From positions 124,001 to 188,000 of the forward strand of contig NZ_FOCM01000006.1 of NCBI RefSeq assembly GCF_900110115.1: 64,000 nucleotides of DNA, read 5' to 3'. How positions within the stretch are numbered: position 1 is the stretch's first letter; every line of letters begins with the position of its first letter. The notes under the pieces were generated by a model that worked only from the letters and a program-made list of their open reading frames with translations, did not search any database and was not told the origin of the DNA. Of this stretch, positions 9,588-18,454 are shown in pieces. Made by a program: the position numbers and the translations under genes. Origin of the DNA: Palleronia pelagia. Its GTDB lineage: Bacteria; Pseudomonadota; Alphaproteobacteria; Rhodobacterales; Rhodobacteraceae.

Positions 9588-10295
9588 TCAGCTTATCGAG
9601 AAGTCGTCGAAGAAATCATCGTCTCTTGAAGGTTCGAGCGCCTGTAGCAACAGGATCGCGGTGAATACGATCCCGAACAGAACGGCGGTGAAGACCGACA
9701 TCCCGTCGGCAATCTCAAGAGAAAGGGGGCTTCTCAGGTCGAAGGAATGCGCCATGGCCACGCTGCCGACGGTGGTCAGGCCGCACAGGGCACCGGAGAG
9801 ATCCAAGAGCGACCGTCCGGGCCAAGCTTGCGCCGTGTCGCCGATGAGTAGCGCCGCCAGTATCAACAATCCCGCGGTCAGGTAAGACATGTGGTCCGTG
9901 GGGGCCAGGGCAAAGGGCAGCATCCCGTCGTTACCGGCGTCGCTGGCGGCCAGGCGCACGCAAACATTCAGGGCGACCAGGAAAATGACGGCGGCGCAAA
10001 CGCGCTGGGCCAGCGTTCGCAGATGAGCCCGGTCGCTCGTGGCTATCGGCAGCGAAAGGGCGAGCCCTAAGAACGAAAGCTGGGTGGTCGGGACCATGGC
10101 GGAATAATGCGTGGCGCCCCGAAACAGGACATCGTGTCCGTAGGCCCACCCGATGATCAGGCCGGAAACGCAGAAAACGATCACGATCAGCGCCAGCGCG
10201 GAGTGAGCGCGATGAAGAATGAAATGTGTCATCGACGACTTCACGTGACCAAAGGATTGAAACTTGCGAACAGGCCCGAAGTTTATCAGGGGCAT
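9588..10295 (-). CDS. Orphan six-helix membrane protein of unknown function
   Basis: Up to 235 residues with about six hydrophobic helices (starting near residues 30, 65, 97, 140, 166 and 200) and a short acidic tail (DDDFFDDF). I do not recognise a family. It looks a little like the sensory membrane domain found before kinase or GGDEF domains, but no such output domain follows. Neither candidate start (10295, or the internal Met at 10232) has a good ribosome site. Its base composition is visibly less GC-rich than the flanking ruvB and rimO, which may mean acquisition. Confidence 0.5.
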   Translation of the reverse strand: MPLINFGPVRKFQSFGHVKSSMTHFILHRAHSALALIVIVFCVSGLIIGWAYGHDVLFRGATHYSAMVPTTQLSFLGLALSLPIATSDRAHLRTLAQRVCAAVIFLVALNVCVRLAASDAGNDGMLPFALAPTDHMSYLTAGLLILAALLIGDTAQAWPGRSLLDLSGALCGLTTVGSVAMAHSFDLRSPLSLEIADGMSVFTAVLFGIVFTAILLLQALEPSRDDDFFDDFSIS

Positions 10296-10329
10296 TTAAT
10301 AACTCAATCCATTTTGGGGTCGTATTGGC

Positions 10330-11709
10330 TTAGAGCCGCCTTGCCCAAAGGTCGTAGTCGCCGGCCTCGTCCACCTCGACCTCGACGAGCTGCCCCGCCG
10401 AGAGGTCCGCGAAGTTATCGTCGATATAGAGGTGCCCGTCGATCTCGGGCGCGTCGCCCATGGTCCGGCAGGTCGCCGCCTCTTCATCGACGCTGTCGAC
10501 GATGACCTGCATCCGCTTGCCGACCTTGGCCTCCAGCCGTTCGGCCGAGATCGCTTGCGCCTTTTCCATGAACCGCTCCCACCGCTCCTGCTTGACCGGG
10601 TCGGGGACGTGGTCGGGCAGCGCGTTCGAGCGGGCGCCCTCGACATTCTCGTATTGAAAGCAGCCGACGCGATCCAGCTGCGCCTCGTCCAGCCAGTCGA
10701 GCAGGGTCTGGAATTCTTCCTCGGTCTCGCCGGGATAGCCGACGATGAAGGTCGAGCGCAGAGTGATGTCGGGGCAGTCGCGGCGCCAGGCGGCGATCTC
10801 GTCCAGCGTGCGCGCGGCCGCCGCGGGCCGCGCCATGCGCCTGAGCGTGTCGGGATGGGCGTGCTGGAACGGGATGTCCAGGTAGGGCAGCAGCCCCGAG
10901 GCCGGGTCGGCCATGTGCGGGATCAGCTCGCGCACATGGGGGTAGGGATAGACATAGTGCAGCCGCACCCAGGCCCCGAGCGTCCCGAGCTCGCGCGCCA
11001 GATCCAGGATCGGCGCCTTCACCTCGCGGTCCTTCCAGTCGGTGCCATAGGCGCTGGTGTCCTGGCTGATGACGAGCAACTCGCGCACGCCGGCCTCGAC
11101 CAGCTTTTCCGCCTCGCGCATCACCGCTTTCGCGGGCCGCGATTGCAGCCGCCCGCGCATGTCGGGGATGATGCAGAACTTGCATTTGTGGTTACAGCCT
11201 TCCGAGATCTTCAGGTAGCTGTAGTGGTGCGGTGTCAGGCTGACGCCCCGGGCGGGCAGCAGGTCGACGAACGGGTCCGGGTCCGGCGGCACGGCGGCGT
11301 GCACGGCATCGAGCACCTGTTCGTATTGATGAGGCCCGGTCACGGCCAGCACGCGGGGATGGGCGCCGGTGATATAGTCGGGCTCGGCCCCCAGGCAGCC
11401 GGTGACGATGACGCGCCCGTTCTCGGTCAGCGCTTCGCCGATGGCGTCCAGGCTTTCGGCCTTGGCACTGTCGAGAAAGCCGCAGGTGTTCACGATCACC
11501 GCGTCGGCGCCCGAGTAGTCGGGCGAGATGCCGTAGCCTTCGGCCCGCAGGCGGGTCAGGATGCGCTCGCTGTCGACCAGCGCCTTGGGACAGCCGAGGC
11601 TGACCATGCCGATGGTGGGCTGTTTGCGGCCCGGCCGCACCGTGCCGAGGTCACGTTCGAGCCGGGGGTTCGACAGGTCGGGGCGAAGGTCGGGCGGGTT
11701 CTGTGCCAT
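10330..11709 (-). CDS. rimO: Ribosomal protein S12 methylthiotransferase RimO
   Basis: Radical-SAM enzyme that adds a methylthio group to an aspartate of ribosomal protein S12. The MTTase N-terminal domain starts [18 protein letters not shown] and includes [13 protein letters not shown]; the radical-SAM cluster motif CNHKCKFC has cysteines at about residues 172, 176 and 179. A TRAM domain ends the protein ([17 protein letters not shown]...). I start at [11 protein letters not shown] because homologues as I recall them begin there; an in-frame ATG 14 codons upstream (11751) is possible. Monocistronic. Confidence 0.93.
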   Translation of the reverse strand: MAQNPPDLRPDLSNPRLERDLGTVRPGRKQPTIGMVSLGCPKALVDSERILTRLRAEGYGISPDYSGADAVIVNTCGFLDSAKAESLDAIGEALTENGRVIVTGCLGAEPDYITGAHPRVLAVTGPHQYEQVLDAVHAAVPPDPDPFVDLLPARGVSLTPHHYSYLKISEGCNHKCKFCIIPDMRGRLQSRPAKAVMREAEKLVEAGVRELLVISQDTSAYGTDWKDREVKAPILDLARELGTLGAWVRLHYVYPYPHVRELIPHMADPASGLLPYLDIPFQHAHPDTLRRMARPAAAARTLDEIAAWRRDCPDITLRSTFIVGYPGETEEEFQTLLDWLDEAQLDRVGCFQYENVEGARSNALPDHVPDPVKQERWERFMEKAQAISAERLEAKVGKRMQVIVDSVDEEAATCRTMGDAPEIDGHLYIDDNFADLSAGQLVEVEVDEAGDYDLWARRL

Positions 11710-12079
11710 GGCCGCGCTATAGGCGCTTGGACGCCGTGAGGGAAGGGCCATGGGCGGGCAAGGGCGGCGATATCCGCCGTGATCGCGGCCGGTGTCGGCA
11801 CGGTATGGCGATCATCGATCGACTGTCCGCTGGCTCGGGTTGTCCCCCTTTCGTCTGGCCCGGAGGCTGCCGGGGCAAACTCGGCTCTCTACCGGGTTGC
11901 GAACGGCGGCCCGGTTGCCGCGCGGACCTTGATTCCATCGTCCGGGCCAGGACATCGACGGCATTTGTAAGACGAATTTAGTAAATTCGCGCCAATATCT
12001 CGGCAAAGATGATATATCCCCATCACTTTGCCACAATTCGCGTCGAAAAGGTGGCGTTAACCTTAAGGAGGTTTGCGTC
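11710..12079. other. Divergent promoter region before the glucan synthase operon
   Basis: About 370 bases without a convincing gene. The right half (11960-12070) is unusually AT-rich for this genome and contains a perfect 17-bp palindrome and, just before the start codon, AAGGAGG at 12065-12071. The left half shows nothing recognisable. Confidence 0.6.
11973..11989. promoter_or_regulatory. Perfect 17-bp palindrome, candidate operator
   Basis: CGAATTTA-G-TAAATTCG is a perfect inverted repeat around one central base, in the AT-rich promoter region 90 bp before the HlyD-like gene. It has the size of a dimeric repressor site. No regulator gene lies next to it. Confidence 0.5.
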
Positions 12080-13372
12080 GTGTCGACCCGTATCCTCAGA
12101 TTGTCCGCTGCAACGTTGCTACTTGCATCGGCCGCCGTCGCGATCGCGCCGCGGATGACGGGGCATATTTCGTCCTCGGCGGTGGTCAATGCGCCGATCA
12201 TCGCGGTCTATGCACCCTTCGACGGGGTGATCGAGCAGGCATCGCCCAGTATCGCGCAGCCGGTCGCGGAGGGGGACACGCTGCTGGTGCTGAACAACCG
12301 CAGTCTGCGCGGGTCCGAACTTCGTGCGCTGCGCAGCTCTCTGGCCGCCGTTTCGGGCGAGATGTCGGGCCTGACCCAGCAATCGAACGCGCTGGAACGC
12401 CTGCGCAAGGAGCTCGAGGACCGCCGCGCCGCCACCGTCGATGCGCGCAAGCGGTGGTTCGTGCCTCGCCTGGACGAGGCGTGGGCCATGGTCCAGCACG
12501 CCGAAGCCACAGTGGAAGCGTCGAAGGCCCGGCTGGAGCGGCTCGAGAAGCTGTCCAAGAACGGCAGCGCCCCCCAACGCGAAGTGGACTCGGCCAGGAC
12601 GGCCCTGCTCGAGGATCGCGCCACCCTGGCGAGCGCGACGGCCACGATGCGGCGGCTTCAGATCGAGCGTGATGCCCTGACCGGCGGATCGAACCTGGAC
12701 CTCGAATCGAACGACCTCGAACAGATCGGCTATCGCCTGGACGAGATCGCGGTCCGCCAGGCCGACATCCAGGCCCGCCTGATCCAGCTGCGGGCCAGCC
12801 GCCAGGGCCTGCAATCTCAGATTGCAGGCCTGAGCATTGAGACCAAGAAACAGAACGCCTTCGTCCCGAAGGTCACCGCCGCCGGCGTGATCTGGGAAGT
12901 TTCGGCGCCCGAGGGGTCGTCGGTCAGCATCGGTGAGCCGCTGGCGCAGATCCTGGACTGCTCGCGCCGGTTCATGGAGGTCATCCTGCCGGAAGAAAGC
13001 TTCGAGACCATCGTTCCGGGCACCCCGGCACAGGTCAAATACAAGGGCGCCACCGAAAGCTTCACCGCGCGGGTGGCGGCCGTCTACGGTGCCAACACGC
13101 GGCCCAACCGCAACATGCAGGCCGCCGAGCCGCGGATCACGGTCGATCGCGGACTGCGCGTCATCGTGGGCATCGGAGCGGTCGATCCCTCCGACCCCAA
13201 GGTGTCCCGCGCCTTCTGCGAGGTCGGACGCTCGGCCGAGGTGCGGTTCGACCGCAAGAACACGATTCTCGACGCCGTGCGCGCCCTGGCGGGCCGGGTC
13301 GGCCTGCTGGACCAGCCGTTGGTGGCGGGCCTCGTCAATGACGGGACCGAAACGGACAGCCGGATCAACTGA
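12080..13372 (+). CDS. HlyD-family periplasmic adaptor, BgsB-like, of a polysaccharide synthase operon
   Basis: The 430-residue protein has one N-terminal hydrophobic segment (about residues 5-24), a biotinyl-lipoyl-like half (VYAPFDGVIEQASPSIAQPVAEGDTLLVL), a long coiled coil (about residues 70-260, Leu/Glu/Arg/Ala-rich), then the second lipoyl half and a beta-barrel part. This is the membrane fusion protein layout. The start is a GTG with a perfect AAGGAGG. Its last base is the first base of the downstream glycosyltransferase start codon (TGATG), so the two are coupled. Known parallel: Sinorhizobium BgsB pairs with the glucan synthase BgsA. Inferred role: moving the polymer across the periplasm. 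Confidence 0.75.
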   Translation: MSTRILRLSAATLLLASAAVAIAPRMTGHISSSAVVNAPIIAVYAPFDGVIEQASPSIAQPVAEGDTLLVLNNRSLRGSELRALRSSLAAVSGEMSGLTQQSNALERLRKELEDRRAATVDARKRWFVPRLDEAWAMVQHAEATVEASKARLERLEKLSKNGSAPQREVDSARTALLEDRATLASATATMRRLQIERDALTGGSNLDLESNDLEQIGYRLDEIAVRQADIQARLIQLRASRQGLQSQIAGLSIETKKQNAFVPKVTAAGVIWEVSAPEGSSVSIGEPLAQILDCSRRFMEVILPEESFETIVPGTPAQVKYKGATESFTARVAAVYGANTRPNRNMQAAEPRITVDRGLRVIVGIGAVDPSDPKVSRAFCEVGRSAEVRFDRKNTILDAVRALAGRVGLLDQPLVAGLVNDGTETDSRIN

Positions 13373-15543
13373 TGCTGCCCGACTATCTGGTCCCCCTCGC
13401 GCTGGTCTTCGGGACCGCCATGCTGCTGCCACGCAGCTGGCTCAGCGGGCGCACGCCGCGCAACATGGCGGTCGTCGCCCTTTTCCTGGCCGTTGCGGGC
13501 GTGGCGTGGCGCTACCTGCAATGGCGGCTGGGCGAAACGCTGCCCGAACCCGGCACGGCCATTGGCGAGCAGGTCTTCTTCTACACGGTCTTGGCGATCG
13601 AGCTGGCGGTCTGGGTCGAAACGGCGATCCTGTTCGCCATGTTGTCGCGGCGGCGCGACAACTCGGCCGCCGCCGATGCGGGCGAGGCGCGGCTGCGTGC
13701 CCTGGCGCCCGCCGACCATCCCACGGTCGACGTCTTCATCGCCACCTACAACGAAGATCTCGCCGTTCTGGAAAAGACCATCGTCGGCGCCACCTCGCTG
13801 GACTGGCCCGAAGACCGGTTGCGGGTCTGCGTTCTCGATGACGGCCAACGCGACTGGCTGCGGGACTACTGCGCGACCAAGGGCGTCGACTACCTGACGC
13901 GCGAGGGCAACGCCCATGCCAAGGCCGGCAACATCAATGCCGCCATCGCCCGGACCGACGGCGAGTTCTTCATGGTGCTCGACGCGGATTTCGTGCCGCA
14001 GCAGAACTTCCTCTACCGCGCGATGGGGCTGTTCGCGGACGACAACGTAGGGATCGTGCAGATCCCGCATTCGTTCTACAACGCCGACCCCATGCAGACG
14101 AATCTGGGGATGCGGGGGCAGATGCCCGACGACCAGCGGTTGTTCTTCGGCGAGATCATGGCCGGACGCGACGGCTGGAACGCGGCCTTCTGCTGCGGGT
14201 CGAACTCGATCACTCGGCGCAAGGCGATCGAGGCGGTGGGCGGCGGTCTGCCCTACGGCTCGATCACCGAGGACATGCTTCTGACGCTGGCGATGCTGCG
14301 CAAGGGGTACGTCACCCGTTACCTGAATGAACGGCTGGCGATCGGGCTGGCGCCGGAATCGCTGTCGGCGATGTACGTGCAGCGGGCGCGCTGGGCCCGC
14401 GGCGCGATGCAGATCCTGTTCCTGCGCGAAGGTCCGTTCGGCCCCGGGCTGAAGCTGCAACATCGCATCCTGTTCCTGCCGACGCACTGGCTGGTCCAGC
14501 CGCTGGTTGTGCTGGCGACTCTCGGGATGCCGGCCATCTGTCTTTGGACTGGCTGGTCACCGCTGCCGGGCGCGACCACGTCCGAGATCCTGTCGATCCA
14601 GCTGCCCGCCGTGGCCGCGACCATGCTGGCCCTGCGCCTGGTCGCACCGGGCAGCTATTTCCCCCTGGCCTCGACGGTGCACACCGCTTTGCAGACGCCG
14701 CGCACGTTGCCCACGGTGCTGACCACGCTGGTGCGCCCGCACGGGCACGCCTTCAAGGTGACGCCCAAGGGCAAGGCGGCCGGCAACGCGACCGACAGGC
14801 TGATGAGCCTTGCGCCCTCGGCGTTGGTCCTCGTCACCGCGATCGGCCTTTACCTGAATTCCGACATCAACACGCGCATCCTGGACACGGCGGACCAGTT
14901 GTCGCTGACGGCGGTATGGGCGGTCCTGGCGATGTTGGTCCTGTCGGTGGTGCAGGTGGTGGCCATGTCGCCCCCGGGCGAGATCGAGGAAGAGAAGTTC
15001 GCCGTCGATGTGCCCTGCATGTTCGGCACCCGCCCGGGCCAGCGGATCGCGGCCACCATCGCCCACCTGTCGGTGGACAGCGCGACGCTGCGGCTGGCCG
15101 ATGCGACCGACATGCACCGCAACACGCGCTGGCTGCGGCTGGACATTCCCGAAGTCGGTGCGCTGAAGGCCTGGCTCCAGCGGGTGGACGGAAACGTGGC
15201 CCACGTGGCCTTCGACCTGCCCGAGGGCGAGCGGCGCGACCAGCTGATCCGCGCGCTGTTCACGACCGGGCTGGACAATTCCACCCAAACCCTCAGCGCC
15301 TTCCGGGTGGGTCTGGGCCTGCTGGCGCGGATCCTGCACACCGAACGGCGGGTCGAGACGCTGCCGCGCCCGAAGAACGCACCGCCCGCCTGGATCGAAC
15401 TCGAGGTCGCGCGCGCGCCCATCCCGCCCGAGCTGCGGGATGTCATCATCCGCCCCGCCGCCGCTTGGACGCAGGTGGCCTGGATGCTGAACGGCATGAC
15501 GCTGATCGACCCCGCGACGCTCGAAGGCAGCGTCGAGGCCTGA
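13372..15543 (+). CDS. Processive family-2 glycosyltransferase, BgsA/BcsA-like beta-glucan synthase
   Basis: The 723-residue inner-membrane synthase has three N-terminal helices, a cytosolic GT-A domain and about four C-terminal helices. The processive-synthase motifs are present: DVFIATYNED (about 121), DDG (about 156), DAD (about 204), FCCGSN, ITED (about 298-301), and QRARW (about 337-341), then FKVTPKG resembling the BcsA gating loop. The C-terminal cytosolic tail (about 540-720) sits where BcsA has PilZ, but neither RxxxR nor DxSxxG is present. There is no BcsB or BcsZ partner, so bacterial cellulose is unlikely; the HlyD partner and PilZ-less tail match the mixed-linkage beta-glucan synthase BgsA. 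Product is inferred, not proven. Confidence 0.8.
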   Translation: MLPDYLVPLALVFGTAMLLPRSWLSGRTPRNMAVVALFLAVAGVAWRYLQWRLGETLPEPGTAIGEQVFFYTVLAIELAVWVETAILFAMLSRRRDNSAAADAGEARLRALAPADHPTVDVFIATYNEDLAVLEKTIVGATSLDWPEDRLRVCVLDDGQRDWLRDYCATKGVDYLTREGNAHAKAGNINAAIARTDGEFFMVLDADFVPQQNFLYRAMGLFADDNVGIVQIPHSFYNADPMQTNLGMRGQMPDDQRLFFGEIMAGRDGWNAAFCCGSNSITRRKAIEAVGGGLPYGSITEDMLLTLAMLRKGYVTRYLNERLAIGLAPESLSAMYVQRARWARGAMQILFLREGPFGPGLKLQHRILFLPTHWLVQPLVVLATLGMPAICLWTGWSPLPGATTSEILSIQLPAVAATMLALRLVAPGSYFPLASTVHTALQTPRTLPTVLTTLVRPHGHAFKVTPKGKAAGNATDRLMSLAPSALVLVTAIGLYLNSDINTRILDTADQLSLTAVWAVLAMLVLSVVQVVAMSPPGEIEEEKFAVDVPCMFGTRPGQRIAATIAHLSVDSATLRLADATDMHRNTRWLRLDIPEVGALKAWLQRVDGNVAHVAFDLPEGERRDQLIRALFTTGLDNSTQTLSAFRVGLGLLARILHTERRVETLPRPKNAPPAWIELEVARAPIPPELRDVIIRPAAAWTQVAWMLNGMTLIDPATLEGSVEA

Positions 15544-15697
15544 CCGTCGATTTCTTGGAGCCCAAGTTCCCCGGGGCTGTTCAAAGGCTGCCGAAGAAAC
15601 GTGCATGTCGGTCGAATGGGGCCGCATCTCGTCATAAACCTCCCCCGATCTCTCCCGGCATGGTTTTGCTGCGCTGCAGCGGGCCTACCTTTGCAAG

Positions 15698-16801
15698 ATG
15701 ACCTATTCAGAGCTTCTATCGACCGAGGCGGTGCAGCTGGCCCTCCTCGCGCTTGCCGTGATTTTCGCCCTGAGCGTCCACCGGCTGGTGTGGCGCATCG
15801 TGCTGCGTTTCATGTCCGGCCACGACGGCCTGATCTGGCGCACCGCGCGGCGGCTTCAGCGGCCGTTCCGGCTTGTCCTCGTGATCTTGGCGGTCGGCAT
15901 CGCGCTGCCGCTGCTGGAGTTGCCGGGCCTGTGGGAACAGCGGCTCGAACACGGGGCGCGGGCGCTGCTGATCGTGTTCGTCGGCTGGTCGGCGTTGATC
16001 TTCACCGACGTGCTCACCGGACGGGCCATCTCGCGCACCTCTCTGAAAGAAGAGGACTACGGCGCGCGCACCACCGCCACACAGCTCAACGTGCTGCAGA
16101 AGGTCGCCAAGATCATGATCATCCTGCTTACCGCGGGGGTGGTTCTTTCGACGTTCGAGGGGGTGCGCAGCTTCGGTGTCTCGCTCTTCGCGTCGGCCGG
16201 TGCGGCGGGTCTCGTTCTGGGCTTTGCCGCGCGGCCTGTGCTGGCTAACCTGATCGCGGGGATCCAGATCGCGCTTACCCAGCCGATCCGCCTGAACGAC
16301 GTGGTCATCGTCGAGGACGAGTGGGGCTGGATCGAGGAGATCCGCGCGACCTACGTCGTGATCCGCATCTGGGACTTGCGGCGCATGGTCGTGCCGCTCG
16401 CCCATTTCATCGAGAAGCCGTTCCAGAACTGGACACGCGAGTCGAGCCAGATCATCGGCGGCACAACCTGGCACCTGGACTACACGGCGCCCGTGCCGGA
16501 GATGCGAAAGAAGCTGCGCGAGATCTGCGAACAATCCGAGTATTTCGACGGCAAGGTCTGTGTCCTGCAAGTGATCGACACGTCGCAGGACACCATCGAG
16601 ATCCGCGCGCTGATGAGTGCCCGCAACTCGCCCCGCGCGTGGGAGCTGCGCTGCGAGGTCCGTGAGAAGATGATCGACTGGCTGCAACGGGCCCATCCCC
16701 ACGCCCTGCCGCGGCGTCGGGCCGAGGTTACGGGCCCCGTCGAGACGCGGATGGCGCGACCCGCGCCCGCGGCGAACGAAGCCCGGGCGAAATCGGCCTG
16801 A
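15698..16801 (+). CDS. MscS-family mechanosensitive channel
   Basis: The 367-residue protein has four or so N-terminal helices, then the pore-lining helix with the small-residue pattern VSLFASAGAAGLVLGFAARPVLANLIAGIQIAL (about residues 160-195), and the cytoplasmic beta domain (PIRLNDVVIVEDEWGWIEEIRATYVVIRIWDLRRMVVPLAHF). This is the MscS signature, slightly extended like the YbdG/YnaI group. It releases solutes on hypo-osmotic shock. It lies 154 bp after the glucan synthase gene and is probably a separate unit. Confidence 0.88.
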   Translation: MTYSELLSTEAVQLALLALAVIFALSVHRLVWRIVLRFMSGHDGLIWRTARRLQRPFRLVLVILAVGIALPLLELPGLWEQRLEHGARALLIVFVGWSALIFTDVLTGRAISRTSLKEEDYGARTTATQLNVLQKVAKIMIILLTAGVVLSTFEGVRSFGVSLFASAGAAGLVLGFAARPVLANLIAGIQIALTQPIRLNDVVIVEDEWGWIEEIRATYVVIRIWDLRRMVVPLAHFIEKPFQNWTRESSQIIGGTTWHLDYTAPVPEMRKKLREICEQSEYFDGKVCVLQVIDTSQDTIEIRALMSARNSPRAWELRCEVREKMIDWLQRAHPHALPRRRAEVTGPVETRMARPAPAANEARAKSA

Positions 16802-17129
16802 CACATCGGGTTATGCTCACCCGAGAGGTCCGGCGCTGCCGATCCGCCTTGTTGTCGGACATCTGCTCGTGCCGTTGACCGGCGACCTGCCTGTCCGTCG
16901 TGGGATCCGGATGCGCGGCCCTGTCCATGGCACGATGCAGCATTGACCCGCGGCCAACCGGAGGATCGCGTGCACCGTCTGGGCCGTCCGTCCGAGTTTG
17001 ACTCGCGCGAGATGAACGGCCTACGCTTCTGACCGGGGAAGGACATGCTGCCGATCAATCCGAGCCATTCGAGACGCTCATAGCGATTTCAGCATCACTT
17101 TTATTATAGGTTTTTTGGGGGAAACCGTA
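16802..17129. other. Intergenic region upstream of the RTX genes
   Basis: These 328 bases contain no plausible gene. A small 6-bp-stem hairpin (16806-16824) follows the MscS stop. Bases 17090-17116 are very AT-rich and probably hold the promoter and leader of the first RTX gene. Confidence 0.5.
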
Positions 17130-18347
17130 ATGCCGTATATCACAGTCAACGGGTCACGCCTCGGCTTGGCCGGCGGGACCAGTCTGACGGACATCGGGGG
17201 CAGCGCCCTTTCCGTGGCCATGCCCGACGACCAGACGACGTTGAGTTACACCATCGTCAGCGCCGGTGACGGTGGCGCCCTGCAGAACGCCCTTCCCGAA
17301 GTCGAGATCGAAATCAGGGCTTTCGAGGCGAGCGTTGGTTTCGTGAACGGCGTCGACGTCTTTCCTGACGATGGACGCTACACGACTCATATCGGTCAGG
17401 TCGATTGGGGACAGGGCCTTTCGAGCACCGTTCTCCAGTTCCAGGCCGATAACGGTTTCCAGAGCGACAATCTCTTTTTCGTTCTTGCCGGAGACCCGTT
17501 TCCCGGATTCTCCACGCTCAACATCGATGCATTCGTCGCATCGATAATCTCGGTCAGCGCAGCCAGTGGTGCTTACGGACCCGGACAGCCCATTGACCTG
17601 TCCGAAGCTCCGAACACGTTCATACGCGACCTGCCAGCGGAGTTTCTGCCGCGCGAGTTGACGGGTGGCGCAGCGGGTGAGCTGATGGAGGGCGGCGTCG
17701 CAGATGATTTCATCGACGGCGGGGCGGGGAACGACACGCTGCGCGGGCTGGACGGGGCCGATACGCTGATCGGCGGCGCGGGCGACGACCTGATCGAAGG
17801 CGGCGCGACGGCGGCCGACCTGCGCGACGTGGTCTACGGCGGCGACGGCGATGACATCATCGACGGCGGCTACGGCAATGACGAGCTGCGCGGCGATGCC
17901 GGCAACGACGATATCGCCGGCGGCTTCGGCGCGGACACGGTCATCGGCGGGACTGGCGACGACACGCTGACCGGCAGCGCCTTCGGCGACGAGATCTTCG
18001 GCGGCGACGGGTTCGACTTCATCAATGGCGGGTTCGGCAGCGACCGGGTCAATGGCGGGGTTGGCGGCGACCGGTTCTTTCACCTCGGGATCGCGGATCA
18101 CGGCAACGACTGGATCCAGGACTACGACGCGTCCCAAGGCGACGTCCTGGTCTATGGCGGCAGCGCCACGCGCAGCCAGTTCCAGGTGAACGTCACCACG
18201 ACGCCCACCGCCGGGGCGGACGGCGTGCAGGAAGCCTTCGTGATCTACCGGCCCACGGGCCAGATCCTCTGGGCGCTGGTGGATGGTGACGGGCAGGACG
18301 CCATCAACCTGAGCCTCGGCGGGCAGGTCTTCGACCTGACGGTGTGA
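17130..18347 (+). CDS. RTX calcium-binding protein, probable type I secretion substrate
   Basis: 405 residues from an ATG with GGGGGA seven bases upstream. Residues 1-200 are a non-repetitive domain that I do not recognise (MPYITVNGSRLGLAGGTSL...). From about residue 200 run RTX nonapeptides of the GGxGxDxUx type (GGAGNDTLRG, GGAGDDLIEG, GGDGDDIIDG and more), which fold as calcium beta-rolls outside the cell. The end (GGQVFDLTV) is a hydrophobic C-terminus typical of type I secretion signals. There is no Sec signal peptide. Residues 224-405 are nearly the same as the C-terminus of the next gene. No type I transporter gene is in the window. Confidence 0.85.
   Translation: MPYITVNGSRLGLAGGTSLTDIGGSALSVAMPDDQTTLSYTIVSAGDGGALQNALPEVEIEIRAFEASVGFVNGVDVFPDDGRYTTHIGQVDWGQGLSSTVLQFQADNGFQSDNLFFVLAGDPFPGFSTLNIDAFVASIISVSAASGAYGPGQPIDLSEAPNTFIRDLPAEFLPRELTGGAAGELMEGGVADDFIDGGAGNDTLRGLDGADTLIGGAGDDLIEGGATAADLRDVVYGGDGDDIIDGGYGNDELRGDAGNDDIAGGFGADTVIGGTGDDTLTGSAFGDEIFGGDGFDFINGGFGSDRVNGGVGGDRFFHLGIADHGNDWIQDYDASQGDVLVYGGSATRSQFQVNVTTTPTAGADGVQEAFVIYRPTGQILWALVDGDGQDAINLSLGGQVFDLTV
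17799..18347 (+). repeat. Shared RTX secretion module, copy 1
   Basis: 549 bp that align without a gap to 19763-20311, offset 1964 bp. The first 227 bp are identical; by eye I count about 30 differences in the remainder, clustered around 18132-18240. The copy covers the 3' end of the first RTX gene up to its stop codon. Confidence 0.9.
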
Positions 18348-18454
18348 CCCATCTGCTTGGACGGCACGACCGGAACTTTGTCTCGACAGGTGCTCACGTC
18401 GAATCCTGTTTCTGAGGCACTTGGAAGCTCAACCATCAGGAGGATACACGAATA

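Noticed and set aside
12050-12062. CtrA binding site (TTAA-N7-TTAA) before the glucan operon
   Set aside because: GTTAACCTTAAGG contains two TTAA half-sites, but only two bases apart, not seven; it is also simply next to the ribosome-binding site.
13372-15543. Cellulose synthase BcsA
   Set aside because: The catalytic motifs fit, but bcsB, bcsZ, bcsC and a canonical PilZ motif are all missing, and an HlyD adaptor precedes the gene. A BgsA-like synthase is the better reading.
16806-16824. Terminator after the MscS gene
   Set aside because: A 6-bp stem with a 7-nt loop and no T-tract is not convincing in this GC-rich sequence.
17750-18060. CRISPR-like repeat array
   Set aside because: The short repeats are in-frame RTX nonapeptide codons with no constant spacer and continue as coding sequence.
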